64,000 bases of DNA from Bacillota bacterium (GTDB lineage: Bacteria > Bacillota > Clostridia > Lachnospirales > Lachnospiraceae): NCBI GenBank assembly GCA_023439125.1, contig JAEXOU010000005.1, positions 1 to 64,000 of the forward strand, given 5' to 3'. Both the position numbers and the translations under genes were made by a program. A model generated the notes under the pieces. The model made no database searches and was not told where the DNA came from. It saw only the letters and a program-made list of their open reading frames with translations. Below, piece by piece: positions 28,021 through 37,489 of this stretch (position 1 is the stretch's first letter; each line of letters starts with the position of its first letter).

Positions 28021-29010
28021 ATGGCGAAAGTATATGAATCAATTACAGAATTAGTAGGGAAAACACCTTTATTAGAAATTAAGAATTACGAAAAGAAACA
28101 TGAGCTTAAAGCCAAGATTTTAGTTAAATTAGAGTATTATAATCCGAATCAGAGTGTAAAGGACCGGATCGCATATGCAATGGTTGAAGATGCTGAAAAA
28201 AGGGGAGTTTTAAAGCCGGGATATACAATCGTGGAAACAACCAGTGGCAATACAGGGATTGGACTTGCGGCAATTGCAGCTGCAAAAGGATATAAATTCC
28301 GTGTTTACATACAGGATCAGGTAAGTGAGGAGAGATTTAAAGTAATCAAAGCATTTGGCGGGGAGACAATCAAACTTTCACAAGAACCTGCAATTGCCAA
28401 TGTATTAAAAGAAACAGGTGGGGATTTTGTAGCCGCTATTAAAGCATTAAAAGAGGAAGTTTTATCAAAAGAAAAAGATATATATTTTGTAGATCAAGTA
28501 TCCAATCCTGCGAATCCTGGCATTCATGAAGCAACAACAGGACCAGAGATATGGGAGGATACAGATGGAAATATTGATATTTTTGTAGCTAGTGTTGGAA
28601 CAGGTGGAACAGTATCGGGTGTGGGAAGATACTTAAAGTCAAAGAAGTCGGATATTAAGATTGTTGCGATACAGCCGGGACCGAATTCACTTCCGAGTGA
28701 TGAAAACCCTCAGCCAGAAGAAATTACGGGAGTACATCCATTTGAAGGTATACCGATTGAGAGAGTGCCTGCAACGATGGATGTTAGTATCTATGATGAG
28801 AAGTTTGAAGTCGAGACAATCCAGGCATATGAGGCAGCAAGGGAAGTAGCTAAGACGGATGGTATTCTAGTTGGAACATCTTCAGGAGCCGCCATTTATG
28901 CAGCAACAGTACTTGCAAAGCAACCTGAAAATGCAGGAAAGACAATTGTAGTTGTGTTACCTGACACCGGACTTAGATACTTATCAACGAATCTGTTTCA
29001 AGTAAATTAG
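28021..29010 (+). CDS. Second cysteine-synthase-family PLP enzyme
   Basis: This is a 329-residue fold-type II PLP enzyme. PLP lysine K47 is in [36 protein letters not shown] and SSGAA are present. Compared with the cysK product it has a longer mid region (PGPNSLPSDENPQPEEITG). It may prefer another donor or thiol. Sitting between the H and D genes, it probably captures the sulfide or thiol made by the nitrogenase-like enzyme. Confidence 0.88.
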   Translation: MAKVYESITELVGKTPLLEIKNYEKKHELKAKILVKLEYYNPNQSVKDRIAYAMVEDAEKRGVLKPGYTIVETTSGNTGIGLAAIAAAKGYKFRVYIQDQVSEERFKVIKAFGGETIKLSQEPAIANVLKETGGDFVAAIKALKEEVLSKEKDIYFVDQVSNPANPGIHEATTGPEIWEDTDGNIDIFVASVGTGGTVSGVGRYLKSKKSDIKIVAIQPGPNSLPSDENPQPEEITGVHPFEGIPIERVPATMDVSIYDEKFEVETIQAYEAAREVAKTDGILVGTSSGAAIYAATVLAKQPENAGKTIVVVLPDTGLRYLSTNLFQVN

Positions 29011-29022
29011 GAGGTGACAAAA

Positions 29023-30486
29023 GTGGCAATTAATTTAGATAACTCTAATGTAGCTACAAGGGAGAATCGAATCGGTTCCATAACAGGTTATATTGGAAGC
29101 TTATGTGATTTAGCAAAACAAAGCGAGTGTGGAACGCTAAAGGGGTGTTCTAGATGTTTTTCACAGTCTAGTACCTGTCTTTCATCCTGTGCGCTAGGGC
29201 AGCTTTCTGCAATTCGTGACATTGCTGTCATTCATCATGGACCATCAGGATGTTCTGTAGCTAGTGCCGGCACATATTACCTCGATAAAGTTATGGCAAA
29301 GAAACGTGGAGTTACGACGAATACGGTCTACGTTGGAACAGATATGAATGAGGAAGATACTATATTTGGTTCTGCTGAGAGTCTTCGTAAGATTATTTTA
29401 GAGGTAAATAAGAGATATCAGCCTAAGGCAATTTTTGTCACTAGTTCCTGTGCAACGGGAATCATCGGAGAAGATATTGATAGTGTTGTAGATGATGTAA
29501 GAGATGAAGTAGGTGTTCCGATTGTTACAGTTCATTGTGAAGGATTTAAGTCAAGAATATGGGCAACAGGATTTGATATATCTGATCATGCAGTATTGAG
29601 TTCGATTGTAAAGCCTCCAAAGGAAAAGAGAAATACGATAAATTTTAAAAATTTTTATGAGAGCGCAAGACCAGAGATTATAGATATATTTAAGAACTTT
29701 GATTTGGAACCAATCTTTCTATATTGCAATTCAACAGTGGAAGAATTAGAACATATATCAGAATCCTTAGCAACTACGTGTATCTGTGGAACATTAGGTA
29801 ATTATCTAGGCAATGGATTGGAAGAAAAATACGGAGTACCCTATATAAGAACAATCAATCCATTGGGAATTGCAGGATTTGAGACTTGGTTGCGTGAGAT
29901 TGGAAAGGTAACAGACAGAGCCAAAGCAGTTGAAAACTATATCGTAGAGCAAAGAGCAATCTACCTTCCACAGATTGAGGAGATTAAGAAGGAATTAAAG
30001 GGGATCAAGGCAGTCCTTGGTATGGGGCCTGGTTATACCTTTGAAGTATCACGTGTATTGGATGAATTGGGAATTGAAGTAGTGTGGGCACTGGCATGGC
30101 ATTATGACAAAAAATATGAAAATGGAGATGTACCACCCTCTATGAAATATCTCCTTGAGCATGATGTGGACTTTGAAGCAAGTGTTGCAGACCAGCAGAA
30201 CTATGAGGTGATGAATATTCTGAATAAATATCAGCCAGATTTGTATCTTTCACGTCATCCAGGCTCTACAGTCTGGGCAATCAAGAATGGTACACCAGCA
30301 GTTTATGTAGCAGATGAATATATGATTTTTGGATATCAACATACGTTAGAATTCGCTCAGGCAATCCTAGATAGTATTCATAACCGCAGCTTTGAGAAAA
30401 ACCTTGCAAGGCGTGTAAAACTTCCTTATACCAAATGGTGGTATGAGCAGAACGTTGACAATTTCTTAGAGGAGGTTACGAAGTAA
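29023..30486 (+). CDS. NifD/NifE-like subunit, first pair
   Basis: This is a 487-residue component-1 alpha-type protein. P-cluster-type cysteines are C52 or C56, C77 (HHGPSGC) and C143 (TSSCATGIIGED); C77 to C143 is 66 residues, as in classical NifD. C255 sits 16 residues before the G of EEKYG, the place of cofactor ligand Cys275. The His442 position holds Y428 by hand alignment. NifE also keeps the Cys and lacks the His, so this may be a scaffold or a reductase with an altered cofactor site. GTG 29023 is 9 bases after AGGAGG; GTG 29014 overlaps that site. It overlaps the next gene by one base. Confidence 0.88.
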   Translation: MAINLDNSNVATRENRIGSITGYIGSLCDLAKQSECGTLKGCSRCFSQSSTCLSSCALGQLSAIRDIAVIHHGPSGCSVASAGTYYLDKVMAKKRGVTTNTVYVGTDMNEEDTIFGSAESLRKIILEVNKRYQPKAIFVTSSCATGIIGEDIDSVVDDVRDEVGVPIVTVHCEGFKSRIWATGFDISDHAVLSSIVKPPKEKRNTINFKNFYESARPEIIDIFKNFDLEPIFLYCNSTVEELEHISESLATTCICGTLGNYLGNGLEEKYGVPYIRTINPLGIAGFETWLREIGKVTDRAKAVENYIVEQRAIYLPQIEEIKKELKGIKAVLGMGPGYTFEVSRVLDELGIEVVWALAWHYDKKYENGDVPPSMKYLLEHDVDFEASVADQQNYEVMNILNKYQPDLYLSRHPGSTVWAIKNGTPAVYVADEYMIFGYQHTLEFAQAILDSIHNRSFEKNLARRVKLPYTKWWYEQNVDNFLEEVTK

Positions 30487-31784
30487 TGGCAAAATTATTA
30501 GACAAACAAAGATATAAATGTGCTATGGGTGCTATGCAGACAGTACAGGCAATTGATCGAGCAATTCCAATTCTACATTCTGGACCTGGTTGTGCGCAGA
30601 AGTTGTCAGATTCGATTGGTAGCTCTGGCTATTTTTCTCCAAATATCTTTCCTTGCACAAGTATCAATGAGAAAGACGTTGTGTTTGGTGGGGTAAAGAA
30701 ACTTCATTCAACCATAGAAAACTCACTGAAAGTGATTGATGCCGATCTCTATATTGTGCTTACAGGCTGTATTCCTGAGATTGTTGGAGATGATACGGGA
30801 GAGGTTGTAAGTCAATTTAGTGATTCTGAAAAACCAGTGATCTATGTATCTACCGCAGGATTTAAAGGAAATAATTACATCGGTCATGAACAAATAATAG
30901 ATGCAATTATTGATCAGTATCTGGAAAAGTCAGAAGATCAAGAAAAAGGACTTGTGAATATATGGGCAGATGTGCCATATCAGGATCTGTTCTGGCTGGG
31001 GAATATAAGAGAGCTTGAAAGACTTCTAAAGGAATTAGGGTTGACTCCAAATACGATCTTCGGATATCAAAGAGGAATTGATCATATTAATCGAATTCCG
31101 AAGGCAGAGTTTAATTTACTAGTATCACCCTGGGTATCCGTTGGCAATATGAAGAAGATGGAGAAAAAACTTGGGATACCATATCTTCATTATCCGACGC
31201 TTCCGATTGGAGCCTTTGAGACTAGTAAATTCTTAAGAGAAGTCGGGAAATTTGCAGGTGTGGAAGAAACTAAGATTGAGACAATGATTAATGAACAGGA
31301 GAGATATTATTACTATCTCATTGAACGATATGCGGATATGTTTCTTGAAACTCGTGTTATGGCAAAGCAATTTTCTGTTGTGGCAGATGCTCAGTATGCG
31401 TTAGGTATTACGAAGTTTTTGGTTAATGATCTCGGACTTGTACCGGCAAAGCAATTTGTAGCAGATGATACGCCAAAGCAGTTCAGAGAACAGATACGAA
31501 AAGAATTTGAAAACCTCAATTATGGTATTAAAGCTGAGGTAAGCTTTGAAACGGATGGATATAAGATACATAACGAAATCAAGGCACATGATTATCATGG
31601 ATATCCACTCATTCTTGGCAGCTACTATGAGAAAGAAGTAACGCAAGAGTTGTTTGGACATTATCTAAATATCTCATGGCCAGTACAAGACAAAGTAGTG
31701 CTGGATGATTTCTATGTGGGCTATACTGGTGGAATTCGTCTGATTGAGGATATATATTCCGTGGCAGTTCAAAGATGGAATTAA
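30486..31784 (+). CDS. NifK/NifN-like subunit, first pair
   Basis: This is a 432-residue component-1 beta-type protein. C12 (YKCAMGAMQTV), C36 (HSGPGC) and C95 (LTGCIPEIVGDD) match the spacing of NifK Cys70, Cys95 and Cys153, so a P-cluster-like cluster at the subunit interface is expected. It is shorter than NifK because the N-terminal extension is missing. It should form an alpha2beta2 complex with the product of the preceding gene; the start overlaps that stop. Confidence 0.88.
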   Translation: MAKLLDKQRYKCAMGAMQTVQAIDRAIPILHSGPGCAQKLSDSIGSSGYFSPNIFPCTSINEKDVVFGGVKKLHSTIENSLKVIDADLYIVLTGCIPEIVGDDTGEVVSQFSDSEKPVIYVSTAGFKGNNYIGHEQIIDAIIDQYLEKSEDQEKGLVNIWADVPYQDLFWLGNIRELERLLKELGLTPNTIFGYQRGIDHINRIPKAEFNLLVSPWVSVGNMKKMEKKLGIPYLHYPTLPIGAFETSKFLREVGKFAGVEETKIETMINEQERYYYYLIERYADMFLETRVMAKQFSVVADAQYALGITKFLVNDLGLVPAKQFVADDTPKQFREQIRKEFENLNYGIKAEVSFETDGYKIHNEIKAHDYHGYPLILGSYYEKEVTQELFGHYLNISWPVQDKVVLDDFYVGYTGGIRLIEDIYSVAVQRWN

Positions 31785-31799
31785 ACGGAGGTGAGAAGA

Positions 31800-32234
31800 A
31801 TGTCTTACAAAATAGCGATAGCATCTTCTGATGAAATTCATATCGATGAAACATTTGGGTCGGCTAAGTCATTTCACATTTTTGAAATAGAGGATGGAAA
31901 GTATCAAAAGATGGAAGAACGCTTTGCTAAAGAAAATAAGGAAGAATTACAATGCGGTGAGTTGACTATCGGTTGTGATGCTAACTGTCCCTCACTAGTA
32001 GGTGGTGGTTGCACTGGAGGTGAGGGTAACTCACAAAAAGTAGAGTTAATTGCTGATTGTCGTTGTGTGATCTGTAAAAAGATAGGGTTTCATATGCAAA
32101 AACAGTTAGAAAGAAAAGCAATTGCAATATTTGATGTTGATTGTACTGTAATTGCGGCACTGGAGAAGATTATCTTCTATTATGACAAGATAGATAAACG
32201 TCAATCCCTTAGGGGAGTAGGAAATAAAATATAA
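31800..32234 (+). CDS. Cys-rich NifX-like protein
   Basis: This is a 144-residue protein. MSYKIAIASSDEIHIDETFG is the NifX/NafY fold start, as in the gene at 26739, but an insertion after residue 50 carries C52, C59, C63 and C71, with further cysteines C87, C89 and C92. The insertion may hold a cluster or deliver one. GGAGG precedes ATG 31800; an upstream GTG (31791) overlaps that site. Confidence 0.8.
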   Translation: MSYKIAIASSDEIHIDETFGSAKSFHIFEIEDGKYQKMEERFAKENKEELQCGELTIGCDANCPSLVGGGCTGGEGNSQKVELIADCRCVICKKIGFHMQKQLERKAIAIFDVDCTVIAALEKIIFYYDKIDKRQSLRGVGNKI

Positions 32235-32245
32235 GGAGGTTACAT

Positions 32246-33193
32246 TTGAAGCAAATAAAAAAAGTAGCACCTATATTATCTATAGTACTTGCGCTGGTGC
32301 TAAATCAATTGATTAAAGATTCACCAAAGCATCCAACGGCATCAGCCCCATATTATACTTATTTTTTATATGGAATATTGGCATTGTATGTTCTAGCATA
32401 TGTAGTAGCGTTTTGGATAAAGCCATTGGAAGTATCTTTGACTTACAAAGCTCCATTTCTTGCGGGAGCAGTACTAATAATAAATGTAATAAATTTGGTT
32501 ACCGTAAAATATGCATTGTTACCTGTTTTGTTTTTTCCGTCTCTGAATCGAGTGTTTGGCGTATTTGTTCAAGATAGAGAGCTGTTAGGAAAATGTATTA
32601 TGTCTTCTTTTAAATTGTTGTTGATAGGATATACGATTGGTGCTGTTCTAGGATTTACATGTGGTATACTTCTAGGATTTAGTAAAAGGTTTCATTATTG
32701 GATTATGCCTTTAACTAAAGTTATTGGTCCTATTCCTCCAACTTCTTGGTCTCCGTTGGTACTGTCTTTATTCACCACATCATATCAAGCAGCGATATTT
32801 ATGATAGCCTTGGCAGTATGGTTTCCAATTACTCTGATGACGAGTAGTGGGATTCAAAATACGGATAACTCATATTTTGAAGTTTCTGAAACACTAGGAG
32901 CAGGTCCACTATATAAAATCTTCAAAGTAGCTGTTCCTGCGGCTATGCCAAGTATATTTTTGGGGATATTTTATGCGACGACTAGTTCGTTTGTAACTCT
33001 TGTGACAGCTGAGATGTTCGGTTGTGAGTCTGGAATTGGATGGTATCTGAACTGGCAAAAAAGTATGATGTTATACGCTAATGTATATGCGGGCTTAATC
33101 GTAATGGCAGGCATCTGTTTAGTTGTTGTATCATTATTATTTAAAATTAAGAACTATGTCTTAGTATGGCAAAGAGGAGTGATTAAATGGTAG
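32246..33193 (+). CDS. ABC transporter permease (SsuC/TauC type)
   Basis: This is a 315-residue permease with about seven membrane helices. The EAA loop region reads YFEVSETLGAGPLYKIFKVAVPAAMPSI, typical of nitrate/sulfonate/taurine importers. The start is TTG 32246, preceded by AAGGAGG. It overlaps the ATPase gene. The importer probably brings in the organosulfur substrate of the nitrogenase-like enzyme. Confidence 0.88.
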   Translation: MKQIKKVAPILSIVLALVLNQLIKDSPKHPTASAPYYTYFLYGILALYVLAYVVAFWIKPLEVSLTYKAPFLAGAVLIINVINLVTVKYALLPVLFFPSLNRVFGVFVQDRELLGKCIMSSFKLLLIGYTIGAVLGFTCGILLGFSKRFHYWIMPLTKVIGPIPPTSWSPLVLSLFTTSYQAAIFMIALAVWFPITLMTSSGIQNTDNSYFEVSETLGAGPLYKIFKVAVPAAMPSIFLGIFYATTSSFVTLVTAEMFGCESGIGWYLNWQKSMMLYANVYAGLIVMAGICLVVVSLLFKIKNYVLVWQRGVIKW

Positions 33194-33966
33194 GAGAAAT
33201 CAAGATAAACCATGTAGGCAAACATTTTGTTAATCCCGACGGATCTAAGTTAGTTGCCTTGGACGATGTTAATCTTGCTGTGAAACCAGGAACCCTTATT
33301 TCTTTAATCGGACCTTCTGGCTGTGGGAAAACAACATTACTTCGTGCTATTGCTGGTCTTAATGTGGCAGATGAAGGAGAGGTATATGTAGACAATGACT
33401 TGATTATAAAACCTGGACCAGAAAGAGGTTATGCATTTCAACAGGCAAATCTCTTTCCGTGGTTGAATATTCGAAATAACATTGCATTTGGGCTAAAGGC
33501 GAGAGGGATATATAAAGAAAAGAAGGAAGAGGTAGATGAATTTATTAAACTGGTTGGATTAAAAGGGTTTGAAAAATCCTATCCACATCAGCTATCAGGG
33601 GGAATGTGTCAGCGTGCTTCTCTTGCAAGAGCATTGGTGGGTCATCCCAAAGTATTACTTTTAGATGAACCATTAGGGGCATTGGATGCATTTACAAGAA
33701 TGGATATGCAGGATGAGATATTAAGTATTTGGAAAGAACATCAGATGACCATGATTATGGTAACACATGATGTAGATGAAGCAGTATATTTATCAGACCA
33801 AGTAGTAGTGATGACGGCAAGACCAGCAAAAATTGAAAGAATCATAAATATTGATTTACCTAGACCTAGATTAAGAGGGCAAGTGGATTTTTTACAGTAT
33901 AGAACAAAAATTTTAGAAATACTAGATTTTGCAGGTCATGTAATAGATCCAGATTACTATTTATAG
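33187..33966 (+). CDS. ABC transporter ATP-binding protein (SsuB/TauB type)
   Basis: This is a 259-residue ATPase. Walker A GPSGCGKTT, Q-loop FQQANLFPWLNIRNN, signature LSGGMCQRASLARAL and Walker B VLLLDEPLGALDAFT with switch His in MVTHDVDEAV are complete. The sequence pattern is that of sulfonate and taurine importers. It overlaps the permease gene by 7 bp. Confidence 0.9.
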   Translation: MVGEIKINHVGKHFVNPDGSKLVALDDVNLAVKPGTLISLIGPSGCGKTTLLRAIAGLNVADEGEVYVDNDLIIKPGPERGYAFQQANLFPWLNIRNNIAFGLKARGIYKEKKEEVDEFIKLVGLKGFEKSYPHQLSGGMCQRASLARALVGHPKVLLLDEPLGALDAFTRMDMQDEILSIWKEHQMTMIMVTHDVDEAVYLSDQVVVMTARPAKIERIINIDLPRPRLRGQVDFLQYRTKILEILDFAGHVIDPDYYL

Positions 33967-33996
33967 AACAGTAAAAAGAGAGTGAGGGAAAATAAT

Positions 33997-35085
33997 ATGA
34001 AGCATGAATTAAAACGAGTATGCAAAAGTTTAGTGGTACTTGTGTTGTTAGGAAGTTTACTAACAGGTTGTAGTGCAAGCAAGAAAGAAGTATCTAAGGA
34101 GACAGTTGGTAAGGAAAAAACCACAGTTAAAATTCTTGAAAACAGGGAGAGTTTATGTCTCGCACCTTTACATATTGCTATCATTAATGGATATTTTGAG
34201 GAAGAGTTTGAAAAAATCGGGCAAGAATATGAACTTGTAACTTCTAATATTGCTACAGTGACTGAGCAGTTAAGTAGCAATAAAATAAACGCAGGCTATG
34301 GCCTTACAGGAAGTCTAATGCAACCAATTTCTAACGGATTAGATATTGTCTTTACGACAGGACTACATACAGGATGTACTAAATTTTATGTTAAGCAAGA
34401 TTCGGGAATCAATACATTAGAAGACTTAAGAGGAAAGAAAATTGGTGTACCATCTTTATCGGATTCGTCAACGATCAATTTGAAGAGAAAACTTGCTGAT
34501 TTAGGATTTAAGGTTAATGGCGATGGTGCAGATATCATACTTCTTGCATATGAAATGACTGATTTGCCAGTTGCATTAGATAATGGAGCGGTAGAGGCTA
34601 TTGGTATTCATGATCCAGTAGCGACCTCAGCTGAGCAAACGTATGGTTTTAGAAAAATATTAGATACTGGGTTAGATGATAAATTTAAAGAAGAGTATTG
34701 TTGTCAGGCATATGTATCAGGAGATCTTGTTAGTGAAAATCCCGAAGGAGCAAGTGCATATACTAGAGCAATGCAAAAAGCAGCAGCATTTATTGAAGCA
34801 GATCCTTATGAAGCAGCTAAGCTTCAGATAGAAAATGGATATATGCCAGGTACTGTAGAGGAGAATGCTCAACATAATGGTGAAATTCTAGACAGTTTTA
34901 ATTATAATCCATCAGTATCCTTGGGAAGAAAAACCTTTGAAACAGCATTTGATGATTTGCAAGTATATGGAGACATTGATAAATCACTTAGTAAAGATGA
35001 ATTTGTTAAAAAGGTATATTTGGATTTAGAAGGTGTACCTGATACGATCGTATACGATAAGGAAACGAAAACTTTTTCAGAATAA
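33997..35085 (+). CDS. Substrate-binding lipoprotein (SsuA/NMT1 type)
   Basis: This is a 362-residue lipoprotein with lipobox LLTGC at residues about 19-23. The mature protein shows the SsuA/TauA-like fold: LCLAPLHIAIINGYFEEEFEKIG, then LEDLRGKKIGVPSLSDSS. It should capture a small anionic or sulfur-containing ligand outside the membrane. ATG 33997 has GAGGGA upstream; the GTG at 33982 overlaps that region. Confidence 0.88.
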   Translation: MKHELKRVCKSLVVLVLLGSLLTGCSASKKEVSKETVGKEKTTVKILENRESLCLAPLHIAIINGYFEEEFEKIGQEYELVTSNIATVTEQLSSNKINAGYGLTGSLMQPISNGLDIVFTTGLHTGCTKFYVKQDSGINTLEDLRGKKIGVPSLSDSSTINLKRKLADLGFKVNGDGADIILLAYEMTDLPVALDNGAVEAIGIHDPVATSAEQTYGFRKILDTGLDDKFKEEYCCQAYVSGDLVSENPEGASAYTRAMQKAAAFIEADPYEAAKLQIENGYMPGTVEENAQHNGEILDSFNYNPSVSLGRKTFETAFDDLQVYGDIDKSLSKDEFVKKVYLDLEGVPDTIVYDKETKTFSE

Positions 35086-35130
35086 AATCTTGAGATTGAT
35101 TATTACAAGTGGAAATAGTAAGGAGAAAAT

Positions 35131-35532
35131 ATGAAGACAAAGATTATATCAATGATCCAAATCATAGTGCTACTTGTAGCTATAATATTATTATCAACAC
35201 TAATAAAACCATGTTCAGCAGAGATGACTATGAAGTGTAACTATAGTGTTTCGGTGGTAAAGTTATTATTTACAACTATGATAGTAATGAAAGGAATTGA
35301 AGTATTTAGCAAGGAACATGTACATAGATATTTAGATATTATAACTATCTTGTTATTGGTAGATAGTATTTTGATACTATCTTGGCTTATCGGTGGTTGC
35401 AAGATGGCAGATATGGCTTGCCAAGCGAAGACTTTTCCGAGTATTTATATTTTTTCTGGTGCATTAATTATATTAAATTTAATTTCAATAATGCTTGGGA
35501 AAAATAACCGAAAGGGTGAAGTTAAAGAATGA
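35131..35532 (+). CDS. DUF4418-family membrane protein
   Basis: This is a 133-residue protein with four membrane helices. Conserved cysteines appear in KPCSAEMTMKCNY and GGCKMADMACQAK, as in DUF4418 proteins, which commonly neighbour FtsX-type ABC exporters. Function is unknown; the paired cysteines could bind a metal or form disulfides. It overlaps the next gene by 4 bp. Confidence 0.75.
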   Translation: MKTKIISMIQIIVLLVAIILLSTLIKPCSAEMTMKCNYSVSVVKLLFTTMIVMKGIEVFSKEHVHRYLDIITILLLVDSILILSWLIGGCKMADMACQAKTFPSIYIFSGALIILNLISIMLGKNNRKGEVKE

Positions 35533-36731
35533 TAAGTATAAAACTTGCATTGCTTAATATTAAGGGAAAAAAATTCAAGTATACGATATTATTTCTTCTT
35601 ATTTTTCTAACAAGTGCAGGTATATATGCAGGTGATGTTTTATTTACTAGCATGAGAGTTGGGCTGGATATTACAAAAAATAGAATTGGAGCAGATGTAA
35701 TTGTGGTTCCAGAGGGATTTGTATCCGAAGCAGAGGATGCATTATTTAAAGGAAAAGCCTGTTCTTTGAATTTTAATCGACAATGGGAAACAGAATTACA
35801 GAATGTGGAAGGAATTGATAAAATAACAGCCCAACTATACATTGCGACACTATCAGGAGTATCTTGCTGTGATGGTGATGTGCAAATTATTGCCTTCGAT
35901 CAAGTTAATGATTTTATCGTGGGACCATGGATCAAGAATCATCATATTACAACATTAAAAGATGATGAAATCATAGTTGGATCAACATTTAAGGTAAAAA
36001 AGGGTGATAGTGTTACCTATTATAACAAAAGATTCAAAGTAATTGCTGTTATGGATGAAACAGGAGCAGGGTATGATAAAAGTGCATTTATCACTTATGG
36101 AGCAGCATATGAAATGGCATCTGATGCAAGAAATAAAAACACATTTCCGTTTGATAAAAGCAAAAATGTGACGTCAATGATATTTCTACGGGTGTCTGAT
36201 GGAACTGATCCAATGATAGTGAAAAATGATATTGAGAAAAAGTATAGAGAAAAGGGAATCGCCGTATATAGTATTACATCAAAAATCAATGAGATATCAG
36301 ATAAACTAATTGAATTTCAAATATTTGGTAACATCATGAATCTGTGGATTATTATTATTTCGGCGGTTTCTTTATTTGCGATACATACACTTACTACGTT
36401 TCAAAGAAAGAATGAAGTTGGAAGTATGCTAACAGTGGGTGTTAGGAAAGAAAGAATCATTGGTATTTTCTTACTAGAATTTATACTAGTATCATTAATG
36501 GCAGTTATATCAGCTATTAGTATCATCCATGTGTTAATGTTCTTTTTTCAAAATGAGATTAAAAAGCTATTGGAGCTACCCTTTATATTAATAAATACAG
36601 CTAATAGTATAAAAGTAATTGTGAAGCTTTTATTCATCAATGCAGCAATCATAATTTGCTCTGTATTAGGCTCTTTTTATTGGATTTATATGAAAAATCC
36701 AGCTGATATGATTAAGGAGGTTAGCATATGA
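35529..36731 (+). CDS. FtsX/MacB-type ABC permease
   Basis: This is a 400-residue protein with one N-terminal helix, a large outer domain (about 45-265) and three C-terminal helices (from about 275), the MacB/FtsX layout. Such proteins do mechanical work in the envelope or export lipids, peptides or heme rather than importing solutes. It overlaps the ATPase gene by 4 bp. Confidence 0.85.
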   Translation: MISIKLALLNIKGKKFKYTILFLLIFLTSAGIYAGDVLFTSMRVGLDITKNRIGADVIVVPEGFVSEAEDALFKGKACSLNFNRQWETELQNVEGIDKITAQLYIATLSGVSCCDGDVQIIAFDQVNDFIVGPWIKNHHITTLKDDEIIVGSTFKVKKGDSVTYYNKRFKVIAVMDETGAGYDKSAFITYGAAYEMASDARNKNTFPFDKSKNVTSMIFLRVSDGTDPMIVKNDIEKKYREKGIAVYSITSKINEISDKLIEFQIFGNIMNLWIIIISAVSLFAIHTLTTFQRKNEVGSMLTVGVRKERIIGIFLLEFILVSLMAVISAISIIHVLMFFFQNEIKKLLELPFILINTANSIKVIVKLLFINAAIIICSVLGSFYWIYMKNPADMIKEVSI

Positions 36732-37366
36732 TATTGGAAGCCAAAGGTATCACACATAACTTTAATGGTAGAAAAGTGATACTGAAAAATCAGAGTCTTT
36801 ATGTAGAAAATAATCAGTATGTATGCATTGTTGGAAAATCTGGCTGTGGAAAATCCACATTGTTAAATATAGTAGCAGGAATGCTTGCTCCTACAACAGG
36901 AGCTGTATATCTCGATAAGGTGGATATGTATAAATCTTTAAAAGAGAGTAAAAGAACTACTTTTCGCAATAGTAAAATTGGATATTTAAATTATGGGAAC
37001 TGCTTATTAGAAAATCTTAATGTATTCGATAATATTGTCTACCCTGTTTTGTTAAAGAAAGCATTATGTGATAAGAATGAAATATTGAATCTACTAGAAA
37101 AGCTAGATATATTAGGAATTAAAAATTTATATCCAGGGCAAATATCTGCTGGTGAGTATAGACGAGTTTGTTTTGCAAGGATCCTTGCGCTTAACACTGA
37201 AATATTGGTATTAGATGAACCTACCAGTAATTTAGATGAAAAAAGTGCATATATAATTTGGAAAATAATATCTGAACTTCAGAGTAGTAAAGGGATTATT
37301 GTAGCGACACACGACAAGATGTTGATGACAGGAAATATTATTGAATTGGAATCTGTATTTTTCTAA
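36728..37366 (+). CDS. ABC ATPase (LolD/MacB type)
   Basis: This is a 212-residue ATPase. Walker A GKSGCGKST and Walker B ILVLDEPTSNLDEKS with the His in VATHDK are intact. The signature motif is altered to ISAGEYRRVCFAR instead of the usual LSGGQ, with the first Gly replaced. It partners the preceding permease and DUF4418 protein. Confidence 0.85.
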   Translation: MILEAKGITHNFNGRKVILKNQSLYVENNQYVCIVGKSGCGKSTLLNIVAGMLAPTTGAVYLDKVDMYKSLKESKRTTFRNSKIGYLNYGNCLLENLNVFDNIVYPVLLKKALCDKNEILNLLEKLDILGIKNLYPGQISAGEYRRVCFARILALNTEILVLDEPTSNLDEKSAYIIWKIISELQSSKGIIVATHDKMLMTGNIIELESVFF

Positions 37367-37489
37367 ACCAAAAGAAGAAAGAACCAAGCAGTTTCTATCA
37401 AGAATAATATCAATAGAACCAAATTATTCAATCTAGTTGACAGGAATCTAGTAACAGAACACTTGCAAAAAATAAAGGAAGGTAGAAAA

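Noticed and set aside
29023..31784. True N2-fixing nifDK
   Set aside because: The His442 position is Tyr, the NifK N-terminal extension is missing and the gene neighbours are sulfur genes.
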